DNA of 64,000 nucleotides from Kosakonia oryzendophytica. Its GTDB lineage: Bacteria; Pseudomonadota; Gammaproteobacteria; Enterobacterales; Enterobacteriaceae. The stretch covers positions 186,001 through 250,000 of the forward strand of contig NZ_FMAY01000005.1 of assembly GCF_900094925.1 (NCBI RefSeq), in the 5' to 3' direction. A program made the translations under genes and the position numbers. The first letter of the stretch is position 1, and each line of letters opens with the position of its first letter. The notes beneath the pieces are model-generated. The model did no database searches. It was not told the origin of the DNA and saw only the letters and a list, made by a program, of their open reading frames with translations. Shown here piece by piece: positions 44,225 through 53,839 of the stretch.

Positions 44225-45721
44225 TTACGAGCGTGACGCTTCTTCTACGAGCGGCGTTTTTGTTTCTTCATTCGGCGCAACCGGCGCAGTGCTGTGGATA
44301 GCCTGCACGCGTTTACGTACGCCAAACCAGCCAGCAACCAGCAGAACGGCGATCAGCGGGATCGAGCCGATGGTATAAGTCCCATTCGGGTAGTCGAACG
44401 CCATCAGCACCAATACGCTGAACAGGAACAGCAGGGTCAGCCATGACGTGAACGGCGCGCCCGGCATTTTGAAACTCACATCCGCCGCTTTACCTTCTTT
44501 GATGGCTTTACGCAGACGCATCTGGCAAATCACGATAAACGCCCATGATGCGATAATGCCCAGCGATGCCACGTTCAGAACGATTTCAAAGACCTGCGAC
44601 GGCACCAAATAGTTCAGGAACACCCCAACAACGTAGACACCAATGGTGACCAGAATCCCGGCGTAAGGCACGTGATGACGGCTCATTTTCGCCATGAATT
44701 TCGGTGCGGAGCCACCCATCGACATCGAGCGCAGGATACGGCCAGTAGAGTAGAGACCCGAGTTCAGACTGGAGAGCGCAGCGGTCAGCACCACCATGTT
44801 CATGATGTCGCCGATGTACGGCACACCCAGTTTGGAGAAGAAGGTGACAAACGGACTCTGACCTGCCTGATAGGCATTCCACGGCAGCAGCAGTACCAGC
44901 AGCACCACAGAACCGACGTAGAACAGACCGATACGCCAGATCACGCTGTTAATGGCTTTGGGCACCATCGTCTGCGGATCTTTACATTCGCCCGCCGCGG
45001 TACCGACCAGTTCAATGGAGGCAAAGGCGAAGACCACGCCCTGAACCAGTACCAGCGCAGGCAGCAGTCCGTGCGGGAAGAAACCGCCATTGTCGGTAAT
45101 CAAATGGAAGCCGGTTGTGCCGCCGTCCAGCGGTTTACCGGTGCCGAGGAAAATCGTACCGACAACGAGGAATACCACAATCGCCAGCACTTTGATCAAC
45201 GCAAACCAGAACTCCATTTCGGCGAACCATTTCACGCCGATCATGTTCATGGTGCCGACGATCGCCAGCGCGCCCAGTGCAAATACCCATTGCGGGACAT
45301 CACCAAATGCGCCCCAGTAGTGCATATACAGCGCCACAGCGGTGATATCCACGATACCGGTCATCGCCCAGTTCACGAAGTACATCCAGCCGGCAACAAA
45401 CGCGGCTTTTTCACCCAGAAATTCGCGGGCATACGAGACAAAACTGCCGCTGGAAGGACGGTGCAACACCAGTTCGCCCAGTGCACGCAGAATAAAGAAA
45501 GAGAAGATACCGCAAACCAAATAGACGATAGCCAGCGATGGCCCCGCCATTTGCAGTCGGGCGCCTGCGCCCAGAAATAAACCGGTACCGATTGCGCCGC
45601 CAATGGCGATCATCTGTACCTGACGGTTACCCATAGCCCGGCTGTAGCCCTCTTCGTGAGAGTTAAGCCAGCGTCGTTTTGCCGCGTGATGATCGGCAGC
45701 GTGGTTGTGATCTTTTTTCAT
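44225..45721 (-). CDS. ansP: L-asparagine permease AnsP
   Basis: A 498-residue amino acid permease of the APC superfamily (about 12 helices), near-identical to E. coli AnsP: NRQVQMIAIGGAIGTGLFLG in TM1, ALGELVLHRPSSGSFVSYAR, and VGTAAGECKDPQTMVPKAIN. It imports L-asparagine with protons. The His-rich N-terminus (MKKDHNHAADHHAAKRRWLN) has more histidines than in K-12. It stands alone, with a 460-bp upstream region and a strong terminator. Confidence 0.96.
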   Translation of the reverse strand: MKKDHNHAADHHAAKRRWLNSHEEGYSRAMGNRQVQMIAIGGAIGTGLFLGAGARLQMAGPSLAIVYLVCGIFSFFILRALGELVLHRPSSGSFVSYAREFLGEKAAFVAGWMYFVNWAMTGIVDITAVALYMHYWGAFGDVPQWVFALGALAIVGTMNMIGVKWFAEMEFWFALIKVLAIVVFLVVGTIFLGTGKPLDGGTTGFHLITDNGGFFPHGLLPALVLVQGVVFAFASIELVGTAAGECKDPQTMVPKAINSVIWRIGLFYVGSVVLLVLLLPWNAYQAGQSPFVTFFSKLGVPYIGDIMNMVVLTAALSSLNSGLYSTGRILRSMSMGGSAPKFMAKMSRHHVPYAGILVTIGVYVVGVFLNYLVPSQVFEIVLNVASLGIIASWAFIVICQMRLRKAIKEGKAADVSFKMPGAPFTSWLTLLFLFSVLVLMAFDYPNGTYTIGSIPLIAVLLVAGWFGVRKRVQAIHSTAPVAPNEETKTPLVEEASRS

Positions 45722-46182
45722 TGTTTACCTGTTCACCTGTCTGAACCTTGCTGAGTTCCTCAACCCTCGGGATGGCTAACCAAACGATTGCCCCGTCGGG
45801 TAAACGCCCTGTCTTTCCAGTCATTCTGCGTATGGATAAGACAAAACATGGCGCAGCATCGTAACCGCAATCGATTACTGACGCAAAACATACACACCAG
45901 AAAGACGGCGAGTATTAGTGGAAATTGTGAGGTCACCGGTATCAGGTAGTGTAACTGATTCATAATGGCGAAAAATGCAACAGAAATAACCGTGAGCGGC
46001 CAAACGGATTTTAACAAATCAGAACAATCGTCTTCTTTTAACCCTAAGCCTTAACACTCACCACAGCGCCTGCATGCCCTTACTTTGCTAATTTTTTGCT
46101 TATTTAATGTAAATTAATTGTTTCACAGCGAATTCAGCGCGTCCTAATAATAAAAGCCTCTTTTCTAACGTGAGTGCGCTGC
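45722..46182. other. ansP upstream region and start of the sulfur amino-acid operon (461 bp)
   Basis: No gene is supported here. One hydrophobic reading on the minus strand at 45760-46017 starts with TTG and lacks a family match, so I do not call it. The region should hold the promoters for ansP and for the operon starting at 46183. The AT-rich stretch 46085-46160 is the likely operon promoter. No repeats are seen. Confidence 0.4.
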
Positions 46183-47199
46183 ATGTCTTATCGTCTGAGT
46201 CTGCTGGATAAAAGTCCCATTGCGGAACATGAAACCGCGCAGGACGCCCTGAATCGTACGCTGCAACTGGCTCAGCGTGCGGAAAAATGGGGCTATCACC
46301 GTTTCTGGATAGCCGAACATCACAACACCGCGCAACTGGCCAGCCCGTCTCCTGAGCTGGTTATCGCCTGGATCCTCGGTCAGACCCAACGTATTCGCGT
46401 CGGCTCCGGTGGCGTGATGCTGCAACACTACAGCCCGTACAAGGTCGCGGAAAACTTTAATCTGCTGGCAACCCTTGCGCCAGGACGGGTCGATCTCGGC
46501 GTCGGCAAAGCACCGGGCGGATTACCGCTCTCCACCCGCGCATTGCAGCAGGGTGTGCACAGCGAGGAGAAGGGCAGTTTTGCCGATCAACTGGCGCAAC
46601 TGGATAACTGGTTATCGCTGGCGAAAGAGGAAAGTGGAGAAGACACGGTACTGGCCACGCCATTGCCTGCGCAGCGTGCTGCGGGTTTCTTGCTCGGTGC
46701 CAGCCTCGAAAGCGCCGAACTGGCGGCCCGGCTGGACTGGAACTTTGTTTTCGCAGCACATTTGAATGGCGATAAAACGCTTCTTCGTGACGTTGTCACG
46801 CAATGGCAACAACACAGCCAGCGCGATACCTTCGTTGCGGTGCAGGTGATTGTCGCCGCGACGCAAGCGCAGGCCGATGCACTGGCGCAGCAAGTGGAAG
46901 TCTGGGGTGTGGAGTTAGCCAATGGTCAACGGGTTAGCGTCGCCAGTGAAGCGCAAGGGCATGCTTTCGCTCGTCAGGCAGGCAGCCCGGTAGTACGTAT
47001 TGCGCGCCGGGAACCGTCACTGATTGCCGGAACGCCGCAAACGGTGCTGGCCGGGCTGGACACGCTGCATCAGCACTATGGCATCCATGAATTTATTATC
47101 GACACCCCCATCGCTGAAGGGACGGCGCGAATCCGTTCATTACAGTTGCTGGCGGAGGCGTTCGCTGAAGCGCATACCCCTCAGGAGGTGGCAGGATGA
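46183..47199 (+). CDS. LLM-class flavin-dependent oxidoreductase (MsnO8-like)
   Basis: A 338-residue bacterial-luciferase-like monooxygenase. It begins MSYRLSLLDKSPIAEHETAQ and contains FWIAEHHNTAQLASPSPELV (the luciferase-family HH segment) and RIRVGSGGVMLQHYSPYKVA, all typical of the single-component-type LLM family that uses reduced flavin and O2. It is first in an eight-gene operon and overlaps the next gene by 4 bp (ATGA). In the context of a deacylase, an acetyltransferase and a second monooxygenase, it probably oxidises a sulfur amino acid derivative. An ATG three codons upstream is possible. Confidence 0.88.
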   Translation: MSYRLSLLDKSPIAEHETAQDALNRTLQLAQRAEKWGYHRFWIAEHHNTAQLASPSPELVIAWILGQTQRIRVGSGGVMLQHYSPYKVAENFNLLATLAPGRVDLGVGKAPGGLPLSTRALQQGVHSEEKGSFADQLAQLDNWLSLAKEESGEDTVLATPLPAQRAAGFLLGASLESAELAARLDWNFVFAAHLNGDKTLLRDVVTQWQQHSQRDTFVAVQVIVAATQAQADALAQQVEVWGVELANGQRVSVASEAQGHAFARQAGSPVVRIARREPSLIAGTPQTVLAGLDTLHQHYGIHEFIIDTPIAEGTARIRSLQLLAEAFAEAHTPQEVAG

Positions 47200-48317
47200 G
47201 TTTTGCCGGACAACTGATCAACTGGCGGCGCGAGCTGCACCAACATCCAGAACTCTCATTACAGGAGTTTGAAACCACCCGCCGTATTCGCCACTGGCTG
47301 GAGAGCGCCGGATTACGTCTGCTTCCACTGACGCTGCCGACCGGCGTGGTGGCCGAAGTGGGCAGCGGAGAAAAGGTGGTAGCGCTGCGGGCGGATATCG
47401 ACGCCTTGCCCATTGACGAAGCCGTCGATGTGCCTTTTGCGTCGCGTAACCCCGGCGTGATGCACGCCTGCGGACATGACGTTCACACCAGTGTGATGCT
47501 CGGCGCAGCACTGCTGCTGAAAGAGAAAGAGCCACAACTGGCAGGTCGCGTGCGTATTCTGTTTCAGCCGGCGGAAGAGAATTTCGGCGGTGCGAAACGG
47601 TTGATCCAGGCTGGTGCGCTGGATGAGGTGAACGCCATTTTCGGCATGCACAATGAGCCAGGATTGCCGGTGGGCACCTTTGCCACACGTAGTGGGGCCT
47701 TTTATGCCAATGTGGATCGCTTTTCGCTGAAGGTCACCGGTAAAGGTGCGCATGCCGCGCGTCCACACGAGGGCAACGATGCTGTCCTGCTCGCCAGTCA
47801 GTTAGTGGTCGCGCTGCAAAGTATCGCCAGCCGCAATATCAACACGCTGGAGTCGGTGGTATTGAGCGTCACCCGCATTCAGGGCGGTAACACCTGGAAC
47901 GTGTTGCCGGAAGCGGTGGAGCTGGAAGGGACGCTGAGGACGCACCAGATTACCGTACGCGACCAGGTAAAACGCCGCGTTAACGACATTGCCGCCGGAC
48001 TGGCGCAAGCGTTCGATGCGGAGATTGCGGTCCGTTGGTTTGAGGGACCCGCCGCGCTGGTGAACCATGATCGATGGGCCACCTTTGCCCGCGATGTTGC
48101 CGACTGGCACGGGTATCGCACCGAAGAGGCCGACCTGCATATGGGCGGCGAAGACTTTGCAGTCTACTTACACCATATTCCCGGCGCGTTTGTCAGCATC
48201 GGCAGCAACAGCGAATACGGCTTGCATCATCCGGCGTTTAATCCCGATGAGCAGCTCATTGAAGGCGCTGCGCGTTATTTCGCGCTGCTGGCGGAAAAAG
48301 CCTTACTCCAACACTGA
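47196..48317 (+). CDS. M20 family amidohydrolase / N-acetyl-amino-acid deacetylase
   Basis: A 373-residue metallohydrolase of the M20/M40 amidohydrolase family. Metal ligands are visible: H90-A-C92-G-H94-D95 (HACGHDVHTS), a Glu pair in FQPAEENFGGAK, a His in FGMHNEPGLPVGTFA, and the C-terminal His pair region MGGEDFAVYLHHIPGAF. This is the class that removes acetyl groups from N-acetyl amino acids (for example the B. subtilis YxeP type). It overlaps the LLM gene and probably frees cysteine or a related amino acid from an N-acetyl intermediate; this is from operon logic. Confidence 0.9.
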   Translation: MSFAGQLINWRRELHQHPELSLQEFETTRRIRHWLESAGLRLLPLTLPTGVVAEVGSGEKVVALRADIDALPIDEAVDVPFASRNPGVMHACGHDVHTSVMLGAALLLKEKEPQLAGRVRILFQPAEENFGGAKRLIQAGALDEVNAIFGMHNEPGLPVGTFATRSGAFYANVDRFSLKVTGKGAHAARPHEGNDAVLLASQLVVALQSIASRNINTLESVVLSVTRIQGGNTWNVLPEAVELEGTLRTHQITVRDQVKRRVNDIAAGLAQAFDAEIAVRWFEGPAALVNHDRWATFARDVADWHGYRTEEADLHMGGEDFAVYLHHIPGAFVSIGSNSEYGLHHPAFNPDEQLIEGAARYFALLAEKALLQH

Positions 48318-48381
48318 TGTGAATGTCTTTATCCAGGGCTCCGGCCCCGGGTCACCTGTTGCCTGAAAAGGAGGATGGATT

Positions 48382-49698
48382 ATGTCTACAGAACGACAAT
48401 TGCGGCTCGGCACAATATTACAGGGCGCATCAGGAAATATGTCCGCATGGCGTCACCCGGCGGCAGTCGCGGACGCCAGTATTAATTTTGACTTTGTGCT
48501 GGAAACTGCGCGCATTGCTGAACAGGGTAAATTCGATTTTTTATTCGTCGCCGACGGCTTATATATTAATGAAAAATCGATCCCGCATTTTTTAAATCGT
48601 TTTGAGCCTATCACCGTATTATCCGCACTGGCCAGCGTGACTCATCACCTTGGACTCGTGGGTACGCTCTCCACGTCATACAGCGAACCGTTTACCGTTG
48701 CCCGGCAGTTTGCCAGCCTCGATCACCTCAGCAAGGGGCGTGCGGGCTGGAATGTGGTGACCTCACCACTGGAAGGGTCCGCGAAGAACTTTTCCCGTGC
48801 ACAACATCCCGATCACGCCCTGCGCTATCGCATTGCCGATGAATATCTGGAGGTGGTGAAAGGGTTATGGAATTCATGGGAAGAGGACGCGTTTATCCGT
48901 GATAAAGCCAGTGGGCAATTTTTTGATCCTGCTAAATTACATACGCTCAACCATCACGGTGATTTCTTTCAGGTGGCCGGGCCATTAAATATTGGCCGCA
49001 CGCCGCAAGGGCGGCCGATTATATTCCAGGCCGGTGCCTCAGACGATGGCAAAAAGCTCGCAGCGCATCACGCCGACGCCATTTTTACCCATCAGGAAAC
49101 GCTGGAAGAGGCAAAAGCGTTTTATCGCGATGTGAAAACGCAACTGGAACAGTATGGCCGTCGCCACGATGAGCTGCATATTTTCCAGGGCGTCAGCGTG
49201 ATCGTTGGTGACAGTGAAGAGGATGCGGAGCAGCAGTATCAAACCACGGCGGCGTTGGTCTCTATCGATGATGCGCTTAACTATCTGGGGCGTTATTTTG
49301 AGCACCATGACTTCAGCCAGTACCCGCTCGATGAGCCCTTCCCGGATATAGGCGATTTAGGGCAAAACAGTTTTCGCAGCACCACCGACGAGATCAAACG
49401 CAACGCCCGCGAGCGCCATTTGACGCTGCGCCAGGTGGCGCTGGAAAGCGCATCGCCGCGCCCGCGCTTTTCCGGTACGCCACAGCAGGTCGCCGATGGC
49501 TTACAGCAGTGGTTTGAAAACTATGCCGCCGACGGTTTTATCATCCAGGGCGGGACGCCAGACACTTTCCCGCGTTTTGTCGACAACGTTGTTCCCCTGT
49601 TGCAGGCGCGCGGTCTGTTTCGCACGCAATACCCCGGCACCACACTGCGTGAAAGCTTAGGCTTGCCGCTGCCGGTGAATCCCTTCTCACAACAATAA
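48382..49698 (+). CDS. NtaA/SnaA/DszA family FMNH2-dependent monooxygenase
   Basis: A 438-residue luciferase-like monooxygenase of the NtaA/SnaA/DszA/SoxA group. Features: [20 protein letters not shown] at the N-terminus, [30 protein letters not shown] (the typical GRxGWNVVTS block), and [20 protein letters not shown]. Members, including YxeK and SnaA-like enzymes, cleave C-S or C-N bonds of amino-acid derivatives with reduced FMN supplied in trans. It is the probable key enzyme of this operon. AAAGGAGGAT precedes the ATG. Confidence 0.92.
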   Translation: MSTERQLRLGTILQGASGNMSAWRHPAAVADASINFDFVLETARIAEQGKFDFLFVADGLYINEKSIPHFLNRFEPITVLSALASVTHHLGLVGTLSTSYSEPFTVARQFASLDHLSKGRAGWNVVTSPLEGSAKNFSRAQHPDHALRYRIADEYLEVVKGLWNSWEEDAFIRDKASGQFFDPAKLHTLNHHGDFFQVAGPLNIGRTPQGRPIIFQAGASDDGKKLAAHHADAIFTHQETLEEAKAFYRDVKTQLEQYGRRHDELHIFQGVSVIVGDSEEDAEQQYQTTAALVSIDDALNYLGRYFEHHDFSQYPLDEPFPDIGDLGQNSFRSTTDEIKRNARERHLTLRQVALESASPRPRFSGTPQQVADGLQQWFENYAADGFIIQGGTPDTFPRFVDNVVPLLQARGLFRTQYPGTTLRESLGLPLPVNPFSQQ

Positions 49699-49714
49699 AA
49701 GATGAGTTAACGCT

Positions 49715-50647
49715 ATGCAGAAAACATCGCTATTGCTGGTCATGATGCTGGCGCTTACGCCGCTGGCCTGGGCAAAGGACGTCACTATCAACGGCACGGG
49801 CGTCAGCCTGGATGCCAATAAAACGCCGATTACGACGGCAAAAAATGCAGACGCCATCGCACAACTGCCCAAGGATTACCACTTTGTCACACCGGGCAAA
49901 CTGACCGTTGCCGTCGCGGCGCTGAACTCTCCGCCGCTGACCGTGTTTGCCGATGACAACAAAACCCTGCTCGGTAGCGAGGTGGACATCGCCCGCCTGG
50001 TGGCGAACAGCCTGGGACTGGAGCTGAATGTGGTGCCGACCTCGTGGGAAGACTGGCCGCTGGGTGTCACTTCCGGCAAGTACGATGCGGCAATCAGCAA
50101 TATTACCGTTACCAAAGAGCGCAAAGCGAAGTTCGATTTCGCCACCTACCGCAAAGATTCGCTTGGCTTCTACGTCAAATCCACCAGTGCGATCAAACAC
50201 ATTGAGCACGCGGAAGACATCGCTGGATTGCGCATTATTGTGGGCTCCGGCACCAACCAGGAGGCGATCCTGCTGGCGTGGAATGCCGAAAACCTGAAAA
50301 AAGGGTTGCAGCCGTTTACGCCGGTGTACACCAAAGATGATGCGGCCCAAACCCTCGCGCTGCAATCCGGTCGCGCCGACGCGTACTTTGGACCGAACGT
50401 GATCGGTGCCTGGAAAGCGGCATTGACCGGCAATACCAGGCTGGTTGGCAGCGTGGACGGTGGCTGGCCGAAAGCAGCGCATATTGCGGTGACGCTGCGT
50501 AAAGGCAGTGGCCTGGTTGAACCCGTGCAAACCGCGCTCAATGGCGCTATCAAAAACGGGGACTACGACAAGGTACTCAATCGCTGGGGCGAAGGGGTGG
50601 AGCGTATTCCGGCGTCGGAGATCAATCCGGCTGGACTGGGCGATTAA
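49715..50647 (+). CDS. Amino-acid ABC transporter substrate-binding protein, copy 1
   Basis: A 310-residue periplasmic binding protein of the family 3 (polar amino acid) type. Signal peptide: MQKTSLLLVMMLALTPLAWA. Mature blocks: LTVAVAALNSPPLTVFADDN, EVDIARLVANSLGLELNVVP, SWEDWPLGVTSGKYDAAISN and KERKAKFDFATYRKDSLGFY. It is a paralogue of the protein at 52873, sharing these blocks closely. It feeds the permease at 51177 and ATPase at 52090, and may bind a different ligand from its twin. AGATGAGTTAACGCT lies upstream of the ATG. Confidence 0.91.
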   Translation: MQKTSLLLVMMLALTPLAWAKDVTINGTGVSLDANKTPITTAKNADAIAQLPKDYHFVTPGKLTVAVAALNSPPLTVFADDNKTLLGSEVDIARLVANSLGLELNVVPTSWEDWPLGVTSGKYDAAISNITVTKERKAKFDFATYRKDSLGFYVKSTSAIKHIEHAEDIAGLRIIVGSGTNQEAILLAWNAENLKKGLQPFTPVYTKDDAAQTLALQSGRADAYFGPNVIGAWKAALTGNTRLVGSVDGGWPKAAHIAVTLRKGSGLVEPVQTALNGAIKNGDYDKVLNRWGEGVERIPASEINPAGLGD

Positions 50648-50657
50648 GGAGACGGCA

Positions 50658-51167
50658 ATGCGCGAACAATTCCGCGACGTTTCGCCAGAAGCGCAGGAGC
50701 TACAACCCATTTTAGCCGGGCTGTTTGGCGAATACGCCGCACGTTACGGTGACTACTTTTCCCGCGATGCTGAAGTGGAACGGACCGAATGGTATTTAGC
50801 GCCAAAGGGGCTGTTTATTGTGCTGGAGCGCAACGGCGAAATCATCGCCACCGGGGCTTATAAACCGTTTGATGCACAGACGGCAGAAATCAAACGTATC
50901 TGGACCAAACCCACACTGCGTAAACAGGGGCTGGCGGCACGCGTGGTGCAGGAGCTCGAACGTCGGGCGCAACGTGCGGGCTACCGCCAGATCTACCTGA
51001 CCACGGGCTTTCGCCAGCCGGAAGCGGTACGTCTCTACCTGAGTCAGGGGTATCAGGCACAGTTTGACCTGAACCGCGATCCGGAAGAGTTCAGTCAGCC
51101 GCCATTTGATGGTCGGCTGCGTTTTACCAAAGCGCTGCTGGCAGAAAAATTGAGTAAAACCGCCTGA
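50658..51167 (+). CDS. GNAT family N-acetyltransferase
   Basis: A 169-residue acetyltransferase of the GNAT fold. The acetyl-CoA binding segment is KRIWTKPTLRKQGLAARVVQ (motif RKQGLA) with the C-terminal YRQIYLTTGFRQPEAVRLYL. It begins MREQFRDVSPEAQELQP behind AAGGAGACGGCA. An upstream in-frame reading from 50508 is a shadow of the binding-protein gene. In operons of this type the enzyme acetylates the imported S-substituted cysteine before oxidation (YxeL/SnaA-like). The substrate is inferred from context. Confidence 0.88.
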   Translation: MREQFRDVSPEAQELQPILAGLFGEYAARYGDYFSRDAEVERTEWYLAPKGLFIVLERNGEIIATGAYKPFDAQTAEIKRIWTKPTLRKQGLAARVVQELERRAQRAGYRQIYLTTGFRQPEAVRLYLSQGYQAQFDLNRDPEEFSQPPFDGRLRFTKALLAEKLSKTA

Positions 51168-51176
51168 GGAGCGACC

Positions 51177-52106
51177 ATGAAAAGTCCAGAAATCGTGAAA
51201 GTGGTGCCGGCACGCTATCCGCTCCGCACCGTCGGCGCGTTTGTCGCCCTGTTCGTGCTGGCCACCCTGGTGCAGTCGGTGGCCTTTAACCCGCGCTGGG
51301 AATGGGCGGTCTTCGCCCGCTGGTTTTTCGACCCGGTGATCCTGGAAGGATTAGGGCAAACACTGCTGTTAACCCTGTTGGGTACCGTGCTGAGCGTGAT
51401 GTTCGGCGGTCTGCTGGCACTGGCCCGACTCTCCGCATCCTGGCTGTTAAGCAGCCTTGCGTGGAGCTATATCTGGCTGTTCCGCTCGCTGCCGCTGATC
51501 GTGGTGTTGATCATTTTGTATAACTTTTCCTATCTCTACGACACGCTGTCGCTGGGCATCCCGTTTACCGGCATTACGTGGGCGCGTTATGACACCATTA
51601 ATGTGCTGGGGCAATTTTCTACGGCGGTGGTCGGGCTAACGCTGGTGCAGAGCGCGTATACCGCCGAAATTATTCGCGGCGGATTTCTCGGCGTCGACCA
51701 CGGGCAGTATGAAGCCGCCGCTGCGCTGGGGCTCCCTGCCTGGCGGCGCACACTGCGCATCATTCTACCGCAGGCGCTGCGCACCATTTTGCCCTCCGGC
51801 TTTAACGAAATCATCAGTCTCGCCAAAGGCACAGCGATGGTGTACGTGCTGGCGATGCCGGAACTGTTCTACACCATTCAGATGATCTACAACCGCACCC
51901 AGGACGTGATCCCACTGCTGATGGTCGGCGCCGTCTGGTATCTGGTGATCACCAGTGTCTTGTCCGCGATTCAGCACCTGGTAGAACGCTGGCTGGCCCG
52001 CAGCGAACGGCGTTCGGCCATCAACCCGTCGCGCGTTCGTATTCATTCAGCCGCCACTGCGCGTATACCGCAACCACAGGAGCCTGCGCATGCCAACCTC
52101 TCTTAA
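51177..52106 (+). CDS. Amino-acid ABC transporter permease
   Basis: A 309-residue inner-membrane permease of the HisM/GlnP type. The family features are [20 protein letters not shown] and the EAA loop [20 protein letters not shown] (about residues 180-200) followed by [20 protein letters not shown]. It has five or six helices, plus an extended basic tail of about 35 residues that overlaps the ATPase gene by 17 bp. It works with the binding proteins at 49715 and 52873 and the ATPase at 52090. Confidence 0.92.
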   Translation: MKSPEIVKVVPARYPLRTVGAFVALFVLATLVQSVAFNPRWEWAVFARWFFDPVILEGLGQTLLLTLLGTVLSVMFGGLLALARLSASWLLSSLAWSYIWLFRSLPLIVVLIILYNFSYLYDTLSLGIPFTGITWARYDTINVLGQFSTAVVGLTLVQSAYTAEIIRGGFLGVDHGQYEAAAALGLPAWRRTLRIILPQALRTILPSGFNEIISLAKGTAMVYVLAMPELFYTIQMIYNRTQDVIPLLMVGAVWYLVITSVLSAIQHLVERWLARSERRSAINPSRVRIHSAATARIPQPQEPAHANLS

Positions 52107-52863
52107 TGGCCATATTTCAATTACCGGCGTCAGCAAATACTTCGGTCGCCATAAAGCGCTGGATGAGGTTTCACTGGAGATCCCCCCAGGTTCGGTGACA
52201 GTGATCCTCGGGCCATCCGGGTCGGGGAAGTCCACCTTATTGCGCGCCATTAACCACCTGGAGCGCGTTGACGAAGGCTTTATCCGGATCGACGGCGACT
52301 ACATTGGCTACCGCCAGCAAGGGGACAAACTGTATGAACTGAAAGAGAAGGAGATCCTGCGCCAGCGCGTCAACGTCGGCTATGTATTCCAGAACTTCAA
52401 TTTATTTCCCCATTTAACGGTACTGGAAAATCTGATTGAAGCCCCCATCGCCCATAAAAAGCTGAGCCGCAAAGCCGCCATTGAACAGGCTTACGAACTG
52501 CTGGATGTGGTGGGGTTACGCCATAAAGCGGATGCCTGGTCGCGCCACCTTTCAGGTGGACAACAGCAACGTATTGCCATTGCCCGTGCGCTGTCATTGC
52601 GCCCGCGCGTAATGCTGTTTGATGAACCCACATCAGCGCTGGATCCGGAACTGGTGGGCGAAGTGCTGGATGTGATCAAGAAGCTGGCGCGCGCCGGTTC
52701 AACCCTGGTGGTGGTCACGCATGAAATTGGTTTTGCCCGCGAAGTGGCCGACCAGGTGGTGTTTATGGTCGATGGCAAAATTGTCGAGCAGGGCAGCAGC
52801 GACGAGGTGCTGAACCATCCACAACATCTGCGTACCCGGCAGTTTTTATCCCGGGTTTTGTAA
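52090..52863 (+). CDS. Amino-acid ABC transporter ATP-binding protein
   Basis: A 257-residue ABC ATPase of the GlnQ/HisP class. Walker [10 protein letters not shown] (about residues 40-48), signature [15 protein letters not shown], Walker [15 protein letters not shown] and H-loop VTHEIGFA are intact. It contains the extra loop [20 protein letters not shown] seen in HisP-type proteins. It overlaps the permease by 17 bp. The second binding-protein gene starts 10 bp later. Confidence 0.93.
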   Translation: MPTSLNGHISITGVSKYFGRHKALDEVSLEIPPGSVTVILGPSGSGKSTLLRAINHLERVDEGFIRIDGDYIGYRQQGDKLYELKEKEILRQRVNVGYVFQNFNLFPHLTVLENLIEAPIAHKKLSRKAAIEQAYELLDVVGLRHKADAWSRHLSGGQQQRIAIARALSLRPRVMLFDEPTSALDPELVGEVLDVIKKLARAGSTLVVVTHEIGFAREVADQVVFMVDGKIVEQGSSDEVLNHPQHLRTRQFLSRVL

Positions 52864-52872
52864 GGAGCAACG

Positions 52873-53772
52873 ATGAAACAAGGATTACTGGCACTGCTGT
52901 TGATCACCACAGGCAGTTTCGCCGCCGGGCAGATTGATTTACAGGCCAATGAACAGCCAATAAGCGTGCAGCGAGATGAGGCAGCCATCGCCAAAATCCC
53001 GGCCAACTACAGGTTTGTCGAACCCGGAACATTAACCGTGGCGATCTCTGCGCTTAATTCACCACCGCTGGCGCTGCTCGCCAGTGATAATCGCACGCGT
53101 ATCGGCAGCGATCCGGATATTGCTCGGTTGCTGGCGCAAAGCCTCGGCTTAAAACTCAACCTGGTGCCCACCGCCTGGGAAGACTGGCCGTTAGGCATCA
53201 CCTCCGGTCGTTATGATGTGGCGCTGGTGAATATTGCGGTCACAGAAGCACGCAAACAGAAGTTTGACTTCGCCACCTATCGTGCTGATTCGCTGGCGTT
53301 TTCGGTAAAGTCCTCCAGCGCTATCCCGGCCATTCGTTCGGCGCAGGATCTCGCCGGACGCAAGGTGATTGTGGGATCGGGAACGAATCAGGAACGCATT
53401 CTGCTGCGCTGGAATGAAGAAAACCGCGTTGCCGGTCGGCCCCCGGCGCAGCCGATTTACCTGACAGATGACGCCTCCGGTAATCTCTATATTCAGTCCG
53501 GGCGCGCGGATGTGGTGTTTGGTCCACAGTCCGTGGCGGCGTACAAAGCGGCGCTAAACGGCACCACCAAAGTGGTTGGTATGGGGCCGAAAAAAGCCTG
53601 GGTCGCCACCACCACCAAAAAAGGCAACGGGCTGGTTTACGCCTTGCAGGCCGCGCTGGATGGCGCTATTGCGCGGGGGGAATATCAACAGGTGCTGGCG
53701 CGCTGGGGGGAGCAGGGGGAAGGGGTCGAACGTTCTCTGGTTAACCCGCCGGGGATCACTTACGACGAATAA
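52873..53772 (+). CDS. Amino-acid ABC transporter substrate-binding protein, copy 2
   Basis: A 299-residue periplasmic binding protein, paralogous to the one at 49715. Signal peptide: MKQGLLALLLITTGSFAAG. Shared blocks: LTVAISALNSPPLALLASDN, PTAWEDWPLGITSGRYDVAL and RKQKFDFATYRADSLAFSVK. The two are clearly related but differ in several pocket-near positions. The gene is last in the operon, followed by a terminator-like repeat whose T-tract is on the other strand. It follows AAGGAGCAACG. Two receptors for one permease suggests a broadened substrate range. Confidence 0.91.
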   Translation: MKQGLLALLLITTGSFAAGQIDLQANEQPISVQRDEAAIAKIPANYRFVEPGTLTVAISALNSPPLALLASDNRTRIGSDPDIARLLAQSLGLKLNLVPTAWEDWPLGITSGRYDVALVNIAVTEARKQKFDFATYRADSLAFSVKSSSAIPAIRSAQDLAGRKVIVGSGTNQERILLRWNEENRVAGRPPAQPIYLTDDASGNLYIQSGRADVVFGPQSVAAYKAALNGTTKVVGMGPKKAWVATTTKKGNGLVYALQAALDGAIARGEYQQVLARWGEQGEGVERSLVNPPGITYDE

Positions 53773-53812
53773 AAAACGCTGTTCCGCCGGGAGTACAACG
53801 CGCGGAACAGCG
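53771..53812 (-). terminator. Intrinsic terminator of the MFS transporter gene
   Basis: CGCTGTTCCGC (53777-53787) and GCGGAACAGCG (53802-53812) form a perfect 11-bp stem; on the minus strand a T6 run follows the stem directly. It is placed 28 bp past the MFS stop. The plus strand has no T-tract. Confidence 0.85.
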
Positions 53813-53839
53813 AGGCGTAGGAGAACGCCAGGATAACAC

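Noticed and set aside
45760-46017. Hydrophobic 85-codon reading upstream of ansP on the minus strand
   Set aside because: It starts with TTG without a good ribosome site, has a basic non-membrane tail, and no known family. More likely the ansP upstream region.
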